IMG/VR virus record: IMGVR_UViG_3300020055_000005
Coordinates: 87,190 to 151,189 of that record
DNA length: 64,000 nt
Origin: a virus
Strand: one strand, 5' to 3'
Position numbers and translations under genes: made by a program. The stretch's first letter is position 1. Each line of letters begins with the position of its first letter. This document shows positions 7,282 to 15,187 of this stretch, one piece after another. A model generated the notes under the pieces. It was not told the DNA's origin. It saw only the letters and a list, made by a program, of their open reading frames with translations, and searched no databases.

Positions 7282-7371
7282 TGGCGGAGAGGGAGGGATT
7301 CGAACCCTCGATACGTTCTCACGTATGCTGGTTTTCAAGACCAGTGCATTCAACCGCTCTGCCACCTCTCC
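7282..7371 (-). tRNA. tRNA-Ser (anticodon TGA)
   Basis: Type II tRNA with a long variable arm; acceptor GGAGAGG pairs with CCTCTCC and the CCA end is encoded. Anticodon loop CTTGAAA gives TGA. It sits 4 bases from the GNAT stop. Confidence 0.95.
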
Positions 7372-7375
7372 GAAA

Positions 7376-7840
7376 TTATTGTTCATGTATAATGGTATAT
7401 GCATCCCCACTATCAAAATAGTTTTTGACAAGACCGATCTTCTGCCACCCATTACGTATGGCTGCCTTCCATACACCTATGTTTTCTTCTTGTATATGTG
7501 CGTAATTCAATGGGTACCTGTCATTGACAAATGACACTATGGTGTCAGTTCCCTCATGTCTATGTGGTTTTTCTACGCACAAGTCCATATAGTACCAACC
7601 TATCTCTCCTTGTAAGTCAAGTGGAAAATAGTCTTGTTCAGTGATAGTACGTATCAATCCGACTGCATATCCTACAACCTTTTCATCGTGTATCAACACC
7701 CATGAGTCATGTAGATTGTTAAGTACAAATGCCCACTTGTATTCATCCCACAAGTATTCGTCTGATTGTATGCCATTCTGATGTTGTATTCTTAGACAAT
7801 CATCCTTGTCTTCTATCTTTGCGTTTCTTATACTATACAT
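7376..7840 (-). CDS. GNAT-family acetyltransferase-like protein (154 aa)
   Basis: The order YSIRNAKIEDKDDCLRI, WVLIHDEKVVGYAVGLI, then MDLCVEKPHR matches the first strands and motif A of GCN5-related N-acetyltransferases; NIGVWKAAIRNGWQKIG matches the C-terminal NxxAxxxYxxxGF-like end. The acetyl-CoA loop is degenerate (HRHEGT). Substrate unknown. Lies between two tRNA genes. Confidence 0.6.
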   Translation of the reverse strand: MYSIRNAKIEDKDDCLRIQHQNGIQSDEYLWDEYKWAFVLNNLHDSWVLIHDEKVVGYAVGLIRTITEQDYFPLDLQGEIGWYYMDLCVEKPHRHEGTDTIVSFVNDRYPLNYAHIQEENIGVWKAAIRNGWQKIGLVKNYFDSGDAYTIIHEQ

Positions 7841-7849
7841 ATCACCTCA

Positions 7850-7925
7850 TGGTGGAGCTGGAGGGAATCGAACCCACGACCTCCTGAATGCAAATCAGGC
7901 GCTCTCCCAACTGAGCTACAGCCCC
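7850..7925 (-). tRNA. tRNA-Ala (anticodon TGC)
   Basis: Cloverleaf GGGGCTG...CAGCTCC with encoded CCA; anticodon loop TTTGCAA. The upstream sulfotransferase stop codon uses tRNA positions 8-10 (TAG). Confidence 0.95.
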
Positions 7926-8629
7926 AAATCAAAGTCATCTTTCCATAACCATTCCACAAATTTACGTGTCTCTATATCTAGGTCAAACTTAGGTATATTG
8001 AAATCAAGTTGTAATGCTTTACTCGCATCTTCATTAGTCCACCATCTGTCTCGAAAGTCAACTTTAAGATCACCAGTGAGAGACACTATAGTGTCAGTGA
8101 CATCCTCTAACTTGATAATACGAGATATCTGTTCACCCTCATGCATAATCCATTCTGCTTGGGGCAATGTTAAGAGATTGGTATATAATGCATGAAACTC
8201 ATGTGGTTTCAATTGTCCTCTAAACTTAGGGACTCCTTTTATATCCATATCTAAGTTCATCATCACTGGTATGAACCTCATAACAGACACAAATCTATCG
8301 TATGGATTACGTGTAACAGTGAATACGTCTATATCGTGATCTGCAATCCACTCCTTGAGTGTAGGGAACACTTTAAATGCCTGTTCAAGTGTTAGATGTG
8401 CATAGTCATCGATAGGTAAATTCGGATGATCAAGTATGGATTGATAATAAGGATTCTGTTTTATCCTTTCATCTGCATACGTTGGTAAAAAGTGATGTGG
8501 ATTCCGTATTTCTACCTTACCACTATATGCTTCACGAATATATGATCGAATGAAGGTACCTGCAGTCTTTGGTATATGCATGAATAATCCAAAGAACTTA
8601 CGTGACTCGACATCTTGTAATGCATACAT
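7916..8629 (-). CDS. Sulfotransferase family protein (237 aa)
   Basis: FMHIPKTAGTFIRSY (16-30) is the 5'-phosphosulfate-binding loop and FTVTRNPYDRFVS (about 103-115) the 3'-phosphate-binding motif of PAPS-dependent sulfotransferases (Sulfotransfer_2 type). It would transfer sulfate from PAPS to a sugar or lipid, cytoplasmically. The stop codon lies inside tRNA-Ala. Its 5' end abuts the zinc-ribbon gene. Confidence 0.75.
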   Translation of the reverse strand: MYALQDVESRKFFGLFMHIPKTAGTFIRSYIREAYSGKVEIRNPHHFLPTYADERIKQNPYYQSILDHPNLPIDDYAHLTLEQAFKVFPTLKEWIADHDIDVFTVTRNPYDRFVSVMRFIPVMMNLDMDIKGVPKFRGQLKPHEFHALYTNLLTLPQAEWIMHEGEQISRIIKLEDVTDTIVSLTGDLKVDFRDRWWTNEDASKALQLDFNIPKFDLDIETRKFVEWLWKDDFDLGL

Positions 8630-8814
8630 TATTTTACCTTCTTCTTGAACTTCCTTTTCTTATCTCTTTCTATGTGCCAGTCGTGACTACAATATGCATC
8701 GCAAAATACGTGTAGTCCACTATCATCATTCCAATATTTAACTTTCGTCAGATCGATTAATGTCTGACACTGACTGCATTTCTGCGTATTGTTCTGATTC
8801 ATCATCAGCTCCAT
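8629..8814 (-). CDS. Small zinc-ribbon-like protein (61 aa)
   Basis: CSQCQTL near the N-terminus and CDAYCSHDW further on give a C-x2-C ... C-x3-C metal site; the tail is very basic (RDKKRKFKKKVK). It overlaps the end of the upstream oxygenase by 77 bases; MNQNN (later Met) is an alternative start. Confidence 0.5.
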   Translation of the reverse strand: MELMMNQNNTQKCSQCQTLIDLTKVKYWNDDSGLHVFCDAYCSHDWHIERDKKRKFKKKVK

Positions 8815-9427
8815 CTATTGATTCGATTGTTGTTTCGTGATATCTACCAAACCATATTGCTAACACCCATCTTTCTCCTTTGTATATGGGTTCAACACTA
8901 TGCCATCTTTCAGTAGAATTATTAAATGTCACCATAGTACCTAGTCTAGGTTGTATAAGATGTCCTTCGACATTTAATCTACCTCCTTCATATTCATCGT
9001 TAAGGAAAAATATTGCAGTTGCAGTATCATTACCATCTGCAACGTCTTTATGCCACTGGAACATTGCATCTTCTTTGTATCTAATGATCTGTGCATAGTT
9101 GACACCATCGTAATCTTCGTTCTTAGGTAAGTATGGTGTTACAATCTCCATACATTCATCAAATGGTTGTTCATCAGGATGCAACACTGTGAACTCTTTA
9201 AAGTCAGATTCGTATTTCCATGTAGAGTCCATTGCACGTTCATTCTTAGCAGCGACTTTACCACCAATACCATCTACATTCTCCCATATATCTTCAAAGG
9301 GTAATGCAAGGTGGTGACCAATAATTTTGTCACAGTCTCTTCGATCTAATAGTTGATCACCAACCATCAAAAAGTTTGGTGACCTATCAAAGTTATTCTG
9401 TTTCTTGAGTATGTGTAAGTTAGCCAT
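8738..9427 (-). CDS. 2OG-Fe(II) oxygenase, PKHD/prolyl-4-hydroxylase type (229 aa)
   Basis: Shows the full facial triad: H126 and D128 in FQWHKDVAD, H176 in RWHSVEPI, and R186 for 2-oxoglutarate (GERWVLAIWF). The EGGRLNVEG strand is typical of P4Hc/PKHD hydroxylases. The start MANLHI overlaps the TAA of the next upstream gene (TAATG). Substrate may be a phage or host protein, or a small molecule. Confidence 0.8.
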   Translation of the reverse strand: MANLHILKKQNNFDRSPNFLMVGDQLLDRRDCDKIIGHHLALPFEDIWENVDGIGGKVAAKNERAMDSTWKYESDFKEFTVLHPDEQPFDECMEIVTPYLPKNEDYDGVNYAQIIRYKEDAMFQWHKDVADGNDTATAIFFLNDEYEGGRLNVEGHLIQPRLGTMVTFNNSTERWHSVEPIYKGERWVLAIWFGRYHETTIESIDGADDESEQYAEMQSVSDINRSDES

Positions 9428-10110
9428 TATAGTGTTGGATGAAAGAATCGCACATAAGAGTATCTCCATGTGTCTTTGTATTTACTGTAGTCGTTTATGT
9501 ATGCACCATGCAATCTATTGCCTGGGAATATAACACATCGATTGAACTTTGCAGGTATGATGTGGTCAATGGTAAACAGTTCTTCTACTGGATACAATAG
9601 ATTCTGATGTTCTGCATTCCATATCCACTCCCCACCATATACTGCAGTACCACCATCTTCGATCTTATCTAGATACACTATCAGATTAAGTGTCGACATA
9701 TCGTCTGCAGTCGCTAACTCACTATCTGTATGTGGGTAGTGTTGATACTTGTTATCAGTTACTGCAAGTGGTTGAAAACAATTTATCTCTATGTTATCAT
9801 TACAATGATAGTTCGCTTTGTTCCAGTATCGTCTACAGATTTGTTTCATAGTTTCAATACTGTTTTCATATAAACGTGTAGGATGACCTACAAAATCTAC
9901 AACACGACAATCATTATAATCAATACCATTACGACTATCACGTTCACTGTTATATTTCCACATGGGTACAGGACGTGTCGATAAGTGTTCATGTATGTCC
10001 TCTGCATTTGCAAAGAAGTTATCGATGGTTACAACCTGAGTCTTCTCATCAAATGTTGGTTCTAAGTGTGGACTTAATTTCCACAGTTCTTCTGTAATAT
10101 ATGGTTTCAT
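9427..10110 (-). CDS. 2OG-Fe(II) oxygenase-like protein, DUF6445 type (227 aa)
   Basis: HYPHTDSELA gives H127/D129, FPGNRLHGAY gives distal H201, and WRYSYVRFF offers the 2-oxoglutarate Arg. This arrangement matches DUF6445-like enzymes. ATGA overlap with the preceding oxygenase gene fixes the start (MKPYITEEL). Second of three consecutive oxygenases. Confidence 0.7.
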   Translation of the reverse strand: MKPYITEELWKLSPHLEPTFDEKTQVVTIDNFFANAEDIHEHLSTRPVPMWKYNSERDSRNGIDYNDCRVVDFVGHPTRLYENSIETMKQICRRYWNKANYHCNDNIEINCFQPLAVTDNKYQHYPHTDSELATADDMSTLNLIVYLDKIEDGGTAVYGGEWIWNAEHQNLLYPVEELFTIDHIIPAKFNRCVIFPGNRLHGAYINDYSKYKDTWRYSYVRFFHPTL

Positions 10111-10868
10111 TTGGGTAAAAAGTCGTATGAGAGTGGTGTACCATTCTCTCTGCACTCGTTTAAGTCTTGTGCATTTCTATGATCTAAATTAAATGATATT
10201 GATATTCGTTCATAATCATCAGGTGCATCATCATCTGCCAGACCAACACCATGTAGTAAGTGTGAAGGCCACAACAGGAATTCTCCATCACGTGGGAACA
10301 GTCTCATTTCTGATTGTACACCTGTAGTACCCCAAAACTCACAATCTTCATATCCATCTAGTGTAATGTTTCCTTGTTCTGCACGTGTACCAAAGTCTGC
10401 ACTAATTGATGGACTAAAGAATTTAATTGGTTGTTTACCCTCTGCAAGAGGATAGTAGGTACCTGACACTAATGCATTGACATGGTTATGTGTATCATGC
10501 CAGTGTTTCTTAGTGTATCTATTGACCCATGCAAACAGATGTATGTCTTGTCTGTTTAAGTCTCTAACTGTCATGTTATATTGAGTGGTAATGAACTCAA
10601 TGTATGAGTCCTTTAAGACATTAGAGAAGTCATTCCACCATGACCACTGTTTTTGTTTGTCTCTAATATCTTGTATGAAATAGGTAGTGTAATTGTTACA
10701 TGTGTTCTCTTCTCGTTCCTCTACCTCTTTGACAATATCACGTACATCGTCACAAACTTGTTTAGTGTCCAAAGGCATGAATCCTCTGAACATGGTAGTA
10801 GGGAACAATCTGAGTATCTCACCCCTTGCAGGTGAGTACTGTTGTTCTTTAGTCTGATTTGGTCTCAT
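10107..10868 (-). CDS. 2OG-Fe(II) oxygenase (253 aa)
   Basis: HDTHNHVNALVSGTYYPLA is the signature of the 2OG-FeII_Oxy_5 family, with LWPSHLLHGVG and ERISISFNL completing the site. Common in T4-like cyanophages. First of the three-gene oxygenase run (10868 to 8738), all translationally coupled; overlaps the lipoprotein gene by 20 bases. Confidence 0.8.
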   Translation of the reverse strand: MRPNQTKEQQYSPARGEILRLFPTTMFRGFMPLDTKQVCDDVRDIVKEVEEREENTCNNYTTYFIQDIRDKQKQWSWWNDFSNVLKDSYIEFITTQYNMTVRDLNRQDIHLFAWVNRYTKKHWHDTHNHVNALVSGTYYPLAEGKQPIKFFSPSISADFGTRAEQGNITLDGYEDCEFWGTTGVQSEMRLFPRDGEFLLWPSHLLHGVGLADDDAPDDYERISISFNLDHRNAQDLNECRENGTPLSYDFLPK

Positions 10869-11364
10869 TCTTTTTCACTTCCACACCAATACCTTCTTGT
10901 CCATCAGGTAGTGTTACATTACGATAATATACGATGACTTCTCCTAGTTCTCTGATGTATCTGCGAATCTCTTGCATGTTTGCAGACATCATTTCGTAGT
11001 CACCTATTGTGGTTGCAACAAATACTACGTCACCACCATTTAGTTTCTTCATGTCATCTAAGAACCTGTCTAAGTATGTATAACCCTCAGGCCACTCAGG
11101 ATATTCTCTGTCTTCAGGTAGACATGTCTTAGGTCTCTTCATAGACCCATCATCCTGTAATCTCTTGATACATGGATTAGCAATAATTGCTTCTGATACC
11201 ACATACCATTTTGGAGTTTGTAGATTAATGTCTCTTGGTAGTGTAGGTTGAATTATATCAATCTGTACAGGTTTTGTTACTATTTCAACTTGTTTAGTTC
11301 CAAGTAGTGAACACCCACTAATCGCTATTAGTAGTGTCGAGAGCGCTAATGTTTTTGCTATCAT
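10849..11364 (-). CDS. Outer-membrane lipoprotein, possible o-spanin (171 aa)
   Basis: Signal peptide with lipobox LIAISGC (Cys18). It starts inside the 3' end of the upstream single-span coiled-coil gene (47-base overlap), the usual layout of Rz/Rz1-type spanin pairs that fuse inner and outer membranes at lysis. It is longer than most Rz1 proteins, so this is a contextual inference. Confidence 0.5.
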   Translation of the reverse strand: MIAKTLALSTLLIAISGCSLLGTKQVEIVTKPVQIDIIQPTLPRDINLQTPKWYVVSEAIIANPCIKRLQDDGSMKRPKTCLPEDREYPEWPEGYTYLDRFLDDMKKLNGGDVVFVATTIGDYEMMSANMQEIRRYIRELGEVIVYYRNVTLPDGQEGIGVEVKKNETKSD

Positions 11365-11698
11365 TCTCTATATCCTCAAATACTGCCTTGGTACCATTAT
11401 TTACTCTTGTTTCAATCAGGCCTGGTTTTACCAATGCAAGTTTATCTAAATTATGTTTTCGAAAGATTTCCAAATACTGGTCTTTCTCTGCCTCGATTCG
11501 TGCATTTGCACGTTGTAAGTTCTGTAGGGATACTCCTTGTTTCTCATACGATTCTTTCATCGCATTAAAGGCTGCCTTTTGTTCTTCTACTGCGAATTCC
11601 AACTTGACGTTGTTTGCTGTTAACGTTTGATTTTCATTCCATAGGTACCAAGACCCCAGTCCTAGTACAAGAATGATTCCAATGAATAATTGGTTCAT
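11318..11698 (-). CDS. Single-span coiled-coil membrane protein, possible i-spanin (126 aa)
   Basis: N-terminal anchor (residues 3-20, FIGIILVLGLGSWYLW) followed by a heptad-like coiled coil to about residue 85. This is the Rz architecture (type II membrane protein with periplasmic coils). Paired with the overlapping lipoprotein gene. Confidence 0.5.
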   Translation of the reverse strand: MNQLFIGIILVLGLGSWYLWNENQTLTANNVKLEFAVEEQKAAFNAMKESYEKQGVSLQNLQRANARIEAEKDQYLEIFRKHNLDKLALVKPGLIETRVNNGTKAVFEDIENDSKNISALDTTNSD

Positions 11699-11937
11699 AA
11701 CTCTTCTCCATATTCATAGTCTTCTATGATATAATTCAGTCCTGCAGAACTTCTATACTCTACGATCTTACCTTCCTCAGTTCTGAACTTTAGATGTTTT
11801 TCTTTCTGCACTAATACCTTTTTAGTGACGTATGTACGATCATCAGAATCACCCCACTCTTTATTGAATGATACTGTGACCTTATATCGTGTGGTAAATA
11901 GGGACTTCACCCATAACCAAAATTTTTTCATATTCAC
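11695..11937 (-). CDS. Hypothetical protein (80 aa)
   Basis: Basic N-terminus (MNMKKFWLWVKSLF) then beta-rich sequence with an acidic end. Coupled to the spanin-like gene by ATGA. Preceded by a hairpin terminator, so it opens this operon. Not recognised. Confidence 0.5.
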   Translation of the reverse strand: MNMKKFWLWVKSLFTTRYKVTVSFNKEWGDSDDRTYVTKKVLVQKEKHLKFRTEEGKIVEYRSSAGLNYIIEDYEYGEEL

Positions 11938-11945
11938 CTCATGTG

Positions 11946-11972
11946 CGAAAAGACAGGATTAAGTCCTGTCTT
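11946..11972 (-). terminator. Hairpin terminator
   Basis: Perfect 9-bp stem AAGACAGGA/TCCTGTCTT with a 5-base loop, followed on the minus strand by TTTT. Separates the HAD gene from the 11937 operon. Confidence 0.6.
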
Positions 11973-11992
11973 ATTATATATGGTTCTAAAAT

Positions 11993-12057
11993 GAGAAACG
12001 GTAATGCAGGGGGCTACTCTTCCTGCTCGTTCCTAGGTACCACTCTTACCGTTTCTC
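11993..12057. other. Long stem-loop at the 3' end of the HAD gene
   Basis: GAGAAACGGTAA (11993-12004) and TTACCGTTTCTC (12046-12057) pair perfectly over 12 bp. A GCAGG/CCTGC inner stem lies in the 41-base loop. One arm is inside the last codons of the HAD gene. It may protect the transcript end or be a second terminator. Confidence 0.6.
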
Positions 12058-12545
12058 AAACCTTTTAGTATATTTATAGTCTTTTCTGCACTCTCATGGA
12101 TGATTCCGATACCACCTGCATCTTCCCATGCTTTGATGTTCTTTGGTCTATCATCAATAAGGACACTACCTTTCTCTGCAAATGCAGCTTTTTGACTACC
12201 ACTGTAAGTACAAGTCACAACCACTGTAGGGTCGATATACTTTCTTACCCACTTGTTCTTATCATACACTACTAACTCTCTGTTCACTTTACCAGCAGCA
12301 GTTAGTATCTCCCAAGGAACACCAGTGTGTTTGATGTATCCTATGAGGTCTGCATAATCGACCATTGGAGGTAATAGTCCAAATAGTCTTTTGTTAGTTA
12401 ATTCTTCTTTCCTGAGGTCATACTCAGAATGACCAGCGTCATCACTGGTTAATGGTTTACCCAACATTTCACTGCATCCTGCAAGGAAATCGGCAACCAC
12501 TCCGTCCATATCGACGAAGATTCTTTTCACTACTTTATTTTCCAT
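12033..12545 (-). CDS. HAD-family 5'(3')-deoxyribonucleotidase-like phosphatase (170 aa)
   Basis: FVDMDGVVADFLAG (about 8-21) is HAD motif I of the NT5C family, EILTAAG is motif II and VLIDDRPKNIKAW motif III/IV. NT5C enzymes dephosphorylate (deoxy)nucleoside monophosphates. The start MENKVVKRI lies exactly at the +1 of the 12552-12581 promoter, so the mRNA should be leaderless. Confidence 0.75.
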   Translation of the reverse strand: MENKVVKRIFVDMDGVVADFLAGCSEMLGKPLTSDDAGHSEYDLRKEELTNKRLFGLLPPMVDYADLIGYIKHTGVPWEILTAAGKVNRELVVYDKNKWVRKYIDPTVVVTCTYSGSQKAAFAEKGSVLIDDRPKNIKAWEDAGGIGIIHESAEKTINILKGLRNGKSGT

Positions 12546-12551
12546 ACTGTT

Positions 12552-12581
12552 AGTATAGTGCATTTTGGGTAGCTTTGTCAA
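12552..12581 (-). promoter_or_regulatory. Sigma70-type early promoter
   Basis: TTGACA (12576-12581), 18-bp spacer, TATACT (12552-12557). ATG at predicted +1 (12545). Confidence 0.8.
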
Positions 12582-12594
12582 GCTTTTTTAACAC

Positions 12595-13020
12595 TTATTT
12601 TACCCAAAACATGTCGTGAATTAACTCCTCTTTTTTGTATGCTTCCAGTTCCCATGGTTGTCGTGAGTATGGTTTATGCACCACATTGTGGGCTTTCCAG
12701 TTACGACATGTAGGTGATAATTCACCCTTCAGAAACTGTTTTGCATGAATTAATTCATGTGCAAGTGTCAACATCATCTGATCAAGTGTCAAATTACCCT
12801 TGAATATCTCAATCTCTACGTTGTGTTTATCACCTAAACAGTAACCATAGACATCACCATCTAATCCTTTCTTAAATGAGATATCAATGACTACATTTCG
12901 ACGTAATCGTGGCATAAAATAATGCAACACGTTACGTACATACTTCGTTATACGTTTCTTGTCTCGGATTTGTCCGTGGAAATCAACATGGATATTGTCA
13001 AAGTATATCTTCTTCGTCAT
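12595..13020 (-). CDS. SprT-like zinc metallopeptidase (141 aa)
   Basis: TLAHELIHAKQFL (about 84-96) carries the HExxH zinc motif, and QPWELEAY downstream provides a Glu-rich segment as in SprT-like/WLM peptidases. No signal peptide, so cytoplasmic. Overlaps the upstream zinc-ribbon gene by 23 bases. Substrate unknown. Confidence 0.65.
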   Translation of the reverse strand: MTKKIYFDNIHVDFHGQIRDKKRITKYVRNVLHYFMPRLRRNVVIDISFKKGLDGDVYGYCLGDKHNVEIEIFKGNLTLDQMMLTLAHELIHAKQFLKGELSPTCRNWKAHNVVHKPYSRQPWELEAYKKEELIHDMFWVK

Positions 13021-13192
13021 GTTCTAATTCACTTTCCTCTTCGTCATCGTAAATAACTTCACCACATAATGGACAGAATTCAACAGGAGGTAACTCCTCC
13101 TCATATTCATGATTTGTAGTGTCTAATTTAATTTTCAGTTCCATATCTAGATCACAATGATCGCAATACAGTTGTATGTTCTTAGTCGTCAT
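12998..13192 (-). CDS. Small zinc-ribbon protein (64 aa)
   Basis: CDHCDL near residue 10 and CPLCGEV near residue 40 make a CxxC...CxxC ribbon; the C-terminus is acidic (EEESELEHDEED). May be a partner of the following peptidase. Not further recognised. Confidence 0.55.
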   Translation of the reverse strand: MTTKNIQLYCDHCDLDMELKIKLDTTNHEYEEELPPVEFCPLCGEVIYDDEEESELEHDEEDIL

Positions 13193-13451
13193 AATTGGGT
13201 ACGTAATCGTCTCTCGCTAGTCCAGTCTTGACAATGATTTTATCCCATAGAGATTCAAATGATTTCTTTTGACCATCTAATACTGCATAGGGAAGTGGAT
13301 GTTTTGCATCTGACTCAGAGAAGTCTAATCCTGCAGTATATACCCTTACCTCTTGAAACTCCCTATCGATCATTCGAAATAGATGCACCCATCTAGCACA
13401 GATCACGTCTTGTTTGTCTTTAGAGGGTAAGTATAACTTATATGTACGCAC
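13182..13451 (-). CDS. Hypothetical protein (89 aa), start uncertain
   Basis: The longest frame begins with GTG inside the spacer of a good promoter (13430-13459), so a transcript from that promoter could not use it; readthrough from the glutaredoxin operon or a later start is needed. No domain recognised. Confidence 0.5.
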   Translation of the reverse strand: MRTYKLYLPSKDKQDVICARWVHLFRMIDREFQEVRVYTAGLDFSESDAKHPLPYAVLDGQKKSFESLWDKIIVKTGLARDDYVPNYDD

Positions 13452-13459
13452 AATGTCAA
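13430..13459 (-). promoter_or_regulatory. Sigma70-type promoter
   Basis: TTGACA (13454-13459), 18-bp spacer, TATACT (13430-13435), overlapping the first codons of the 13182-13451 frame. Confidence 0.65.
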
Positions 13460-13481
13460 GCTCTTTTATTTTCGTTTAAAA

Positions 13482-13724
13482 TCAGATGGTTATGTCACCA
13501 ATCTGACTGTCTGACCACTCTTTGAGCTCAGTATAACCCCCAATATTGACCTCATCTACCCTAATTTGGGGAAATGTACGTGCAGTTGGGAAGGTTTCAA
13601 ACAACTCTTCAGTGGTAAAATCTGTACCTAAGGACAGGTACGAATATGCATATCCTTTCTGTTCGCATAATGCTTTTGCTTTGTCACAAAAAGGACACTG
13701 TGGTTTTCCGTATATTTCTATCAT
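13482..13724 (-). CDS. Glutaredoxin (80 aa)
   Basis: YGKPQCPFCDKAK contains the CPFC redox centre and TFPQIRVDEVNIGGYTEL has the cis-Pro and GG motifs of the glutaredoxin fold. It most likely supplies electrons to the phage ribonucleotide reductase encoded next door (NrdC role). The C-terminal Leu-Lys-Glu-Trp region is normal in length. Confidence 0.9.
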   Translation of the reverse strand: MIEIYGKPQCPFCDKAKALCEQKGYAYSYLSLGTDFTTEELFETFPTARTFPQIRVDEVNIGGYTELKEWSDSQIGDITI

Positions 13725-13933
13725 AGTTTTATTGCCAGTAATATGAAAATACCCATCAAGATTAGATTAGTTGTTGCAATCAGAATACCTAAAATGGTGT
13801 GATACCAAATCCATCTAGTCTTGTAAGCATTTTCGATTGTTAATTCATCAGGGTCAGGAGATTTCTCTGCAACCTTTCGTATTGCATCATCCTCTTCCTT
13901 AGACCCCCATAATATTTCGTGCCATTTTCTCAT
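13721..13933 (-). CDS. Small membrane protein (70 aa)
   Basis: Soluble charged N-terminal half (KEEDDAIRKVAEKSPDPDE) and one or two C-terminal hydrophobic helices (about 43-69). Overlaps both the glutaredoxin start and the nrdB stop, so it is embedded in the reductase operon. Function unknown. Confidence 0.55.
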   Translation of the reverse strand: MRKWHEILWGSKEEDDAIRKVAEKSPDPDELTIENAYKTRWIWYHTILGILIATTNLILMGIFILLAIKL

Positions 13934-15027
13934 AATTTAAAGTCTGCAAAAGTGTCATCTGACACATCTTGTTTAATACCACCAATCACATAAGATTCAA
14001 TCTCTGTCTCTTGTGGTGCATTCTGTAGTCCTCTACTGTTGAACCAGTGTTTAGTCCATGGTAAAGGGTTATTTGTTGAAGAGATATCATAGATAGGATT
14101 TAGTCCTATTGCACGTAATCTCTTATTACAAATATATTCTATATATTGATTCAACAAAGGCACACTTAGTCCAATCATAGAACCATTCTTAAATAAGAAC
14201 TCAGCCCATTCCTTTTCTTGACTGACTGCATTCTCATATAATTCGTAAACTTCTTTCTCACAATCCTTCATGACCTTGTTCATGAGTTTATCGTTCTCAT
14301 GGTTCTTGTAACACTTCAGAATGTGTTGTGACACTGCAAGGTGTTGTGATTCGTCTCTTGCAATGAAAGATATAATCTTTGCACTACCTTCCATCAGTTT
14401 CAGTTCTCCGAATCCAAATGAACATGCAAAAGAGACGAAGAATCGTATACCTTCTAGGATATTAACTGAGATAAGTGCAAGGTATAATGCCTTATATAAG
14501 TCATAGTCATCGACCTTGAGTCCTAGTAACCTTCTTCGTCCCAATGCAATAAACTCGTCGTACTTTTCTGTTACCATTTCTGCACGTTTTACAATTGCAG
14601 GTTCATCTAAGATAGTGTCAAAGATGTCACTAGGGTCTGCATATACATTCTTAATAATATGTGTATATGATCTACTATGGATTGTCTCCATGAAGTCCCA
14701 TGTGATAATGCAAGACTCTAGTTCAGGTAAGGACACAAAGGGTAAAAATGCTATGGAGGGCGCCCTTCCCTGAACAGAATCAAGAAGTGTTTGATATCTC
14801 AGGTTTGATGTAAAAATATGTTTTTGTGCATCATTCAGAGTTGCGTAATCAGACCTGTCTTTTTGTAATGACACTTCTTCAGGTCTCCAAAAGAAACCTA
14901 ATTGTGTTTGTGTTAGTTTATCAAATATAGGGTATTTGAACTCATCAAATCTTTGAGTGTTCAAAGGTTCACCAAAGAATATCTTTTGTTTGGTGAAGTC
15001 TACATTCTTTTTGTTAAAAACTGTCAT
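13930..15027 (-). CDS. nrdB: Ribonucleotide reductase, class I beta (small) subunit (365 aa)
   Basis: Diiron ligands are visible in CIITWDFMETIHSRSYTHII and ISFIARDESQHLAVSQHIL, the E...ExxH...E...ExxH pattern of NrdB. The length is normal. It generates the radical used by NrdA to make deoxynucleotides from host ribonucleotides for phage DNA synthesis. Part of an operon nrdA - oxygenase - small gene - nrdB - glutaredoxin. Confidence 0.95.
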   Translation of the reverse strand: MTVFNKKNVDFTKQKIFFGEPLNTQRFDEFKYPIFDKLTQTQLGFFWRPEEVSLQKDRSDYATLNDAQKHIFTSNLRYQTLLDSVQGRAPSIAFLPFVSLPELESCIITWDFMETIHSRSYTHIIKNVYADPSDIFDTILDEPAIVKRAEMVTEKYDEFIALGRRRLLGLKVDDYDLYKALYLALISVNILEGIRFFVSFACSFGFGELKLMEGSAKIISFIARDESQHLAVSQHILKCYKNHENDKLMNKVMKDCEKEVYELYENAVSQEKEWAEFLFKNGSMIGLSVPLLNQYIEYICNKRLRAIGLNPIYDISSTNNPLPWTKHWFNSRGLQNAPQETEIESYVIGGIKQDVSDDTFADFKL

Positions 15028-15187
15028 ATCCTAAGTCCTTGTACTTCTTCGCAAGTTTTTCTGCTCTTTCTTTTGTTTCTCTTCTAAAACTTACTTCTTG
15101 TCCGTTATAAAATTCAGTGATAGTGTAACGTCTAGAATTCTCATTTGGAATAATAGACACTTGATGGCCTTCGCATTCAAAAATCAT
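15014..15187 (-). CDS. Hypothetical protein (57 aa)
   Basis: Coupled upstream by ATGA and overlapping the nrdB start by 14 bases. The sequence NSRRYTITEFYNGQEV then RETKERAEKLAKKYKDLG suggests a small beta-hairpin plus helix. Not recognised. Confidence 0.6.
   Translation of the reverse strand: MIFECEGHQVSIIPNENSRRYTITEFYNGQEVSFRRETKERAEKLAKKYKDLGYDSF

Noticed and set aside
7270-7476. 68-codon minus-strand frame covering tRNA-Ser
   Set aside because: It reads through the tRNA and the end of the GNAT gene; a chance frame.
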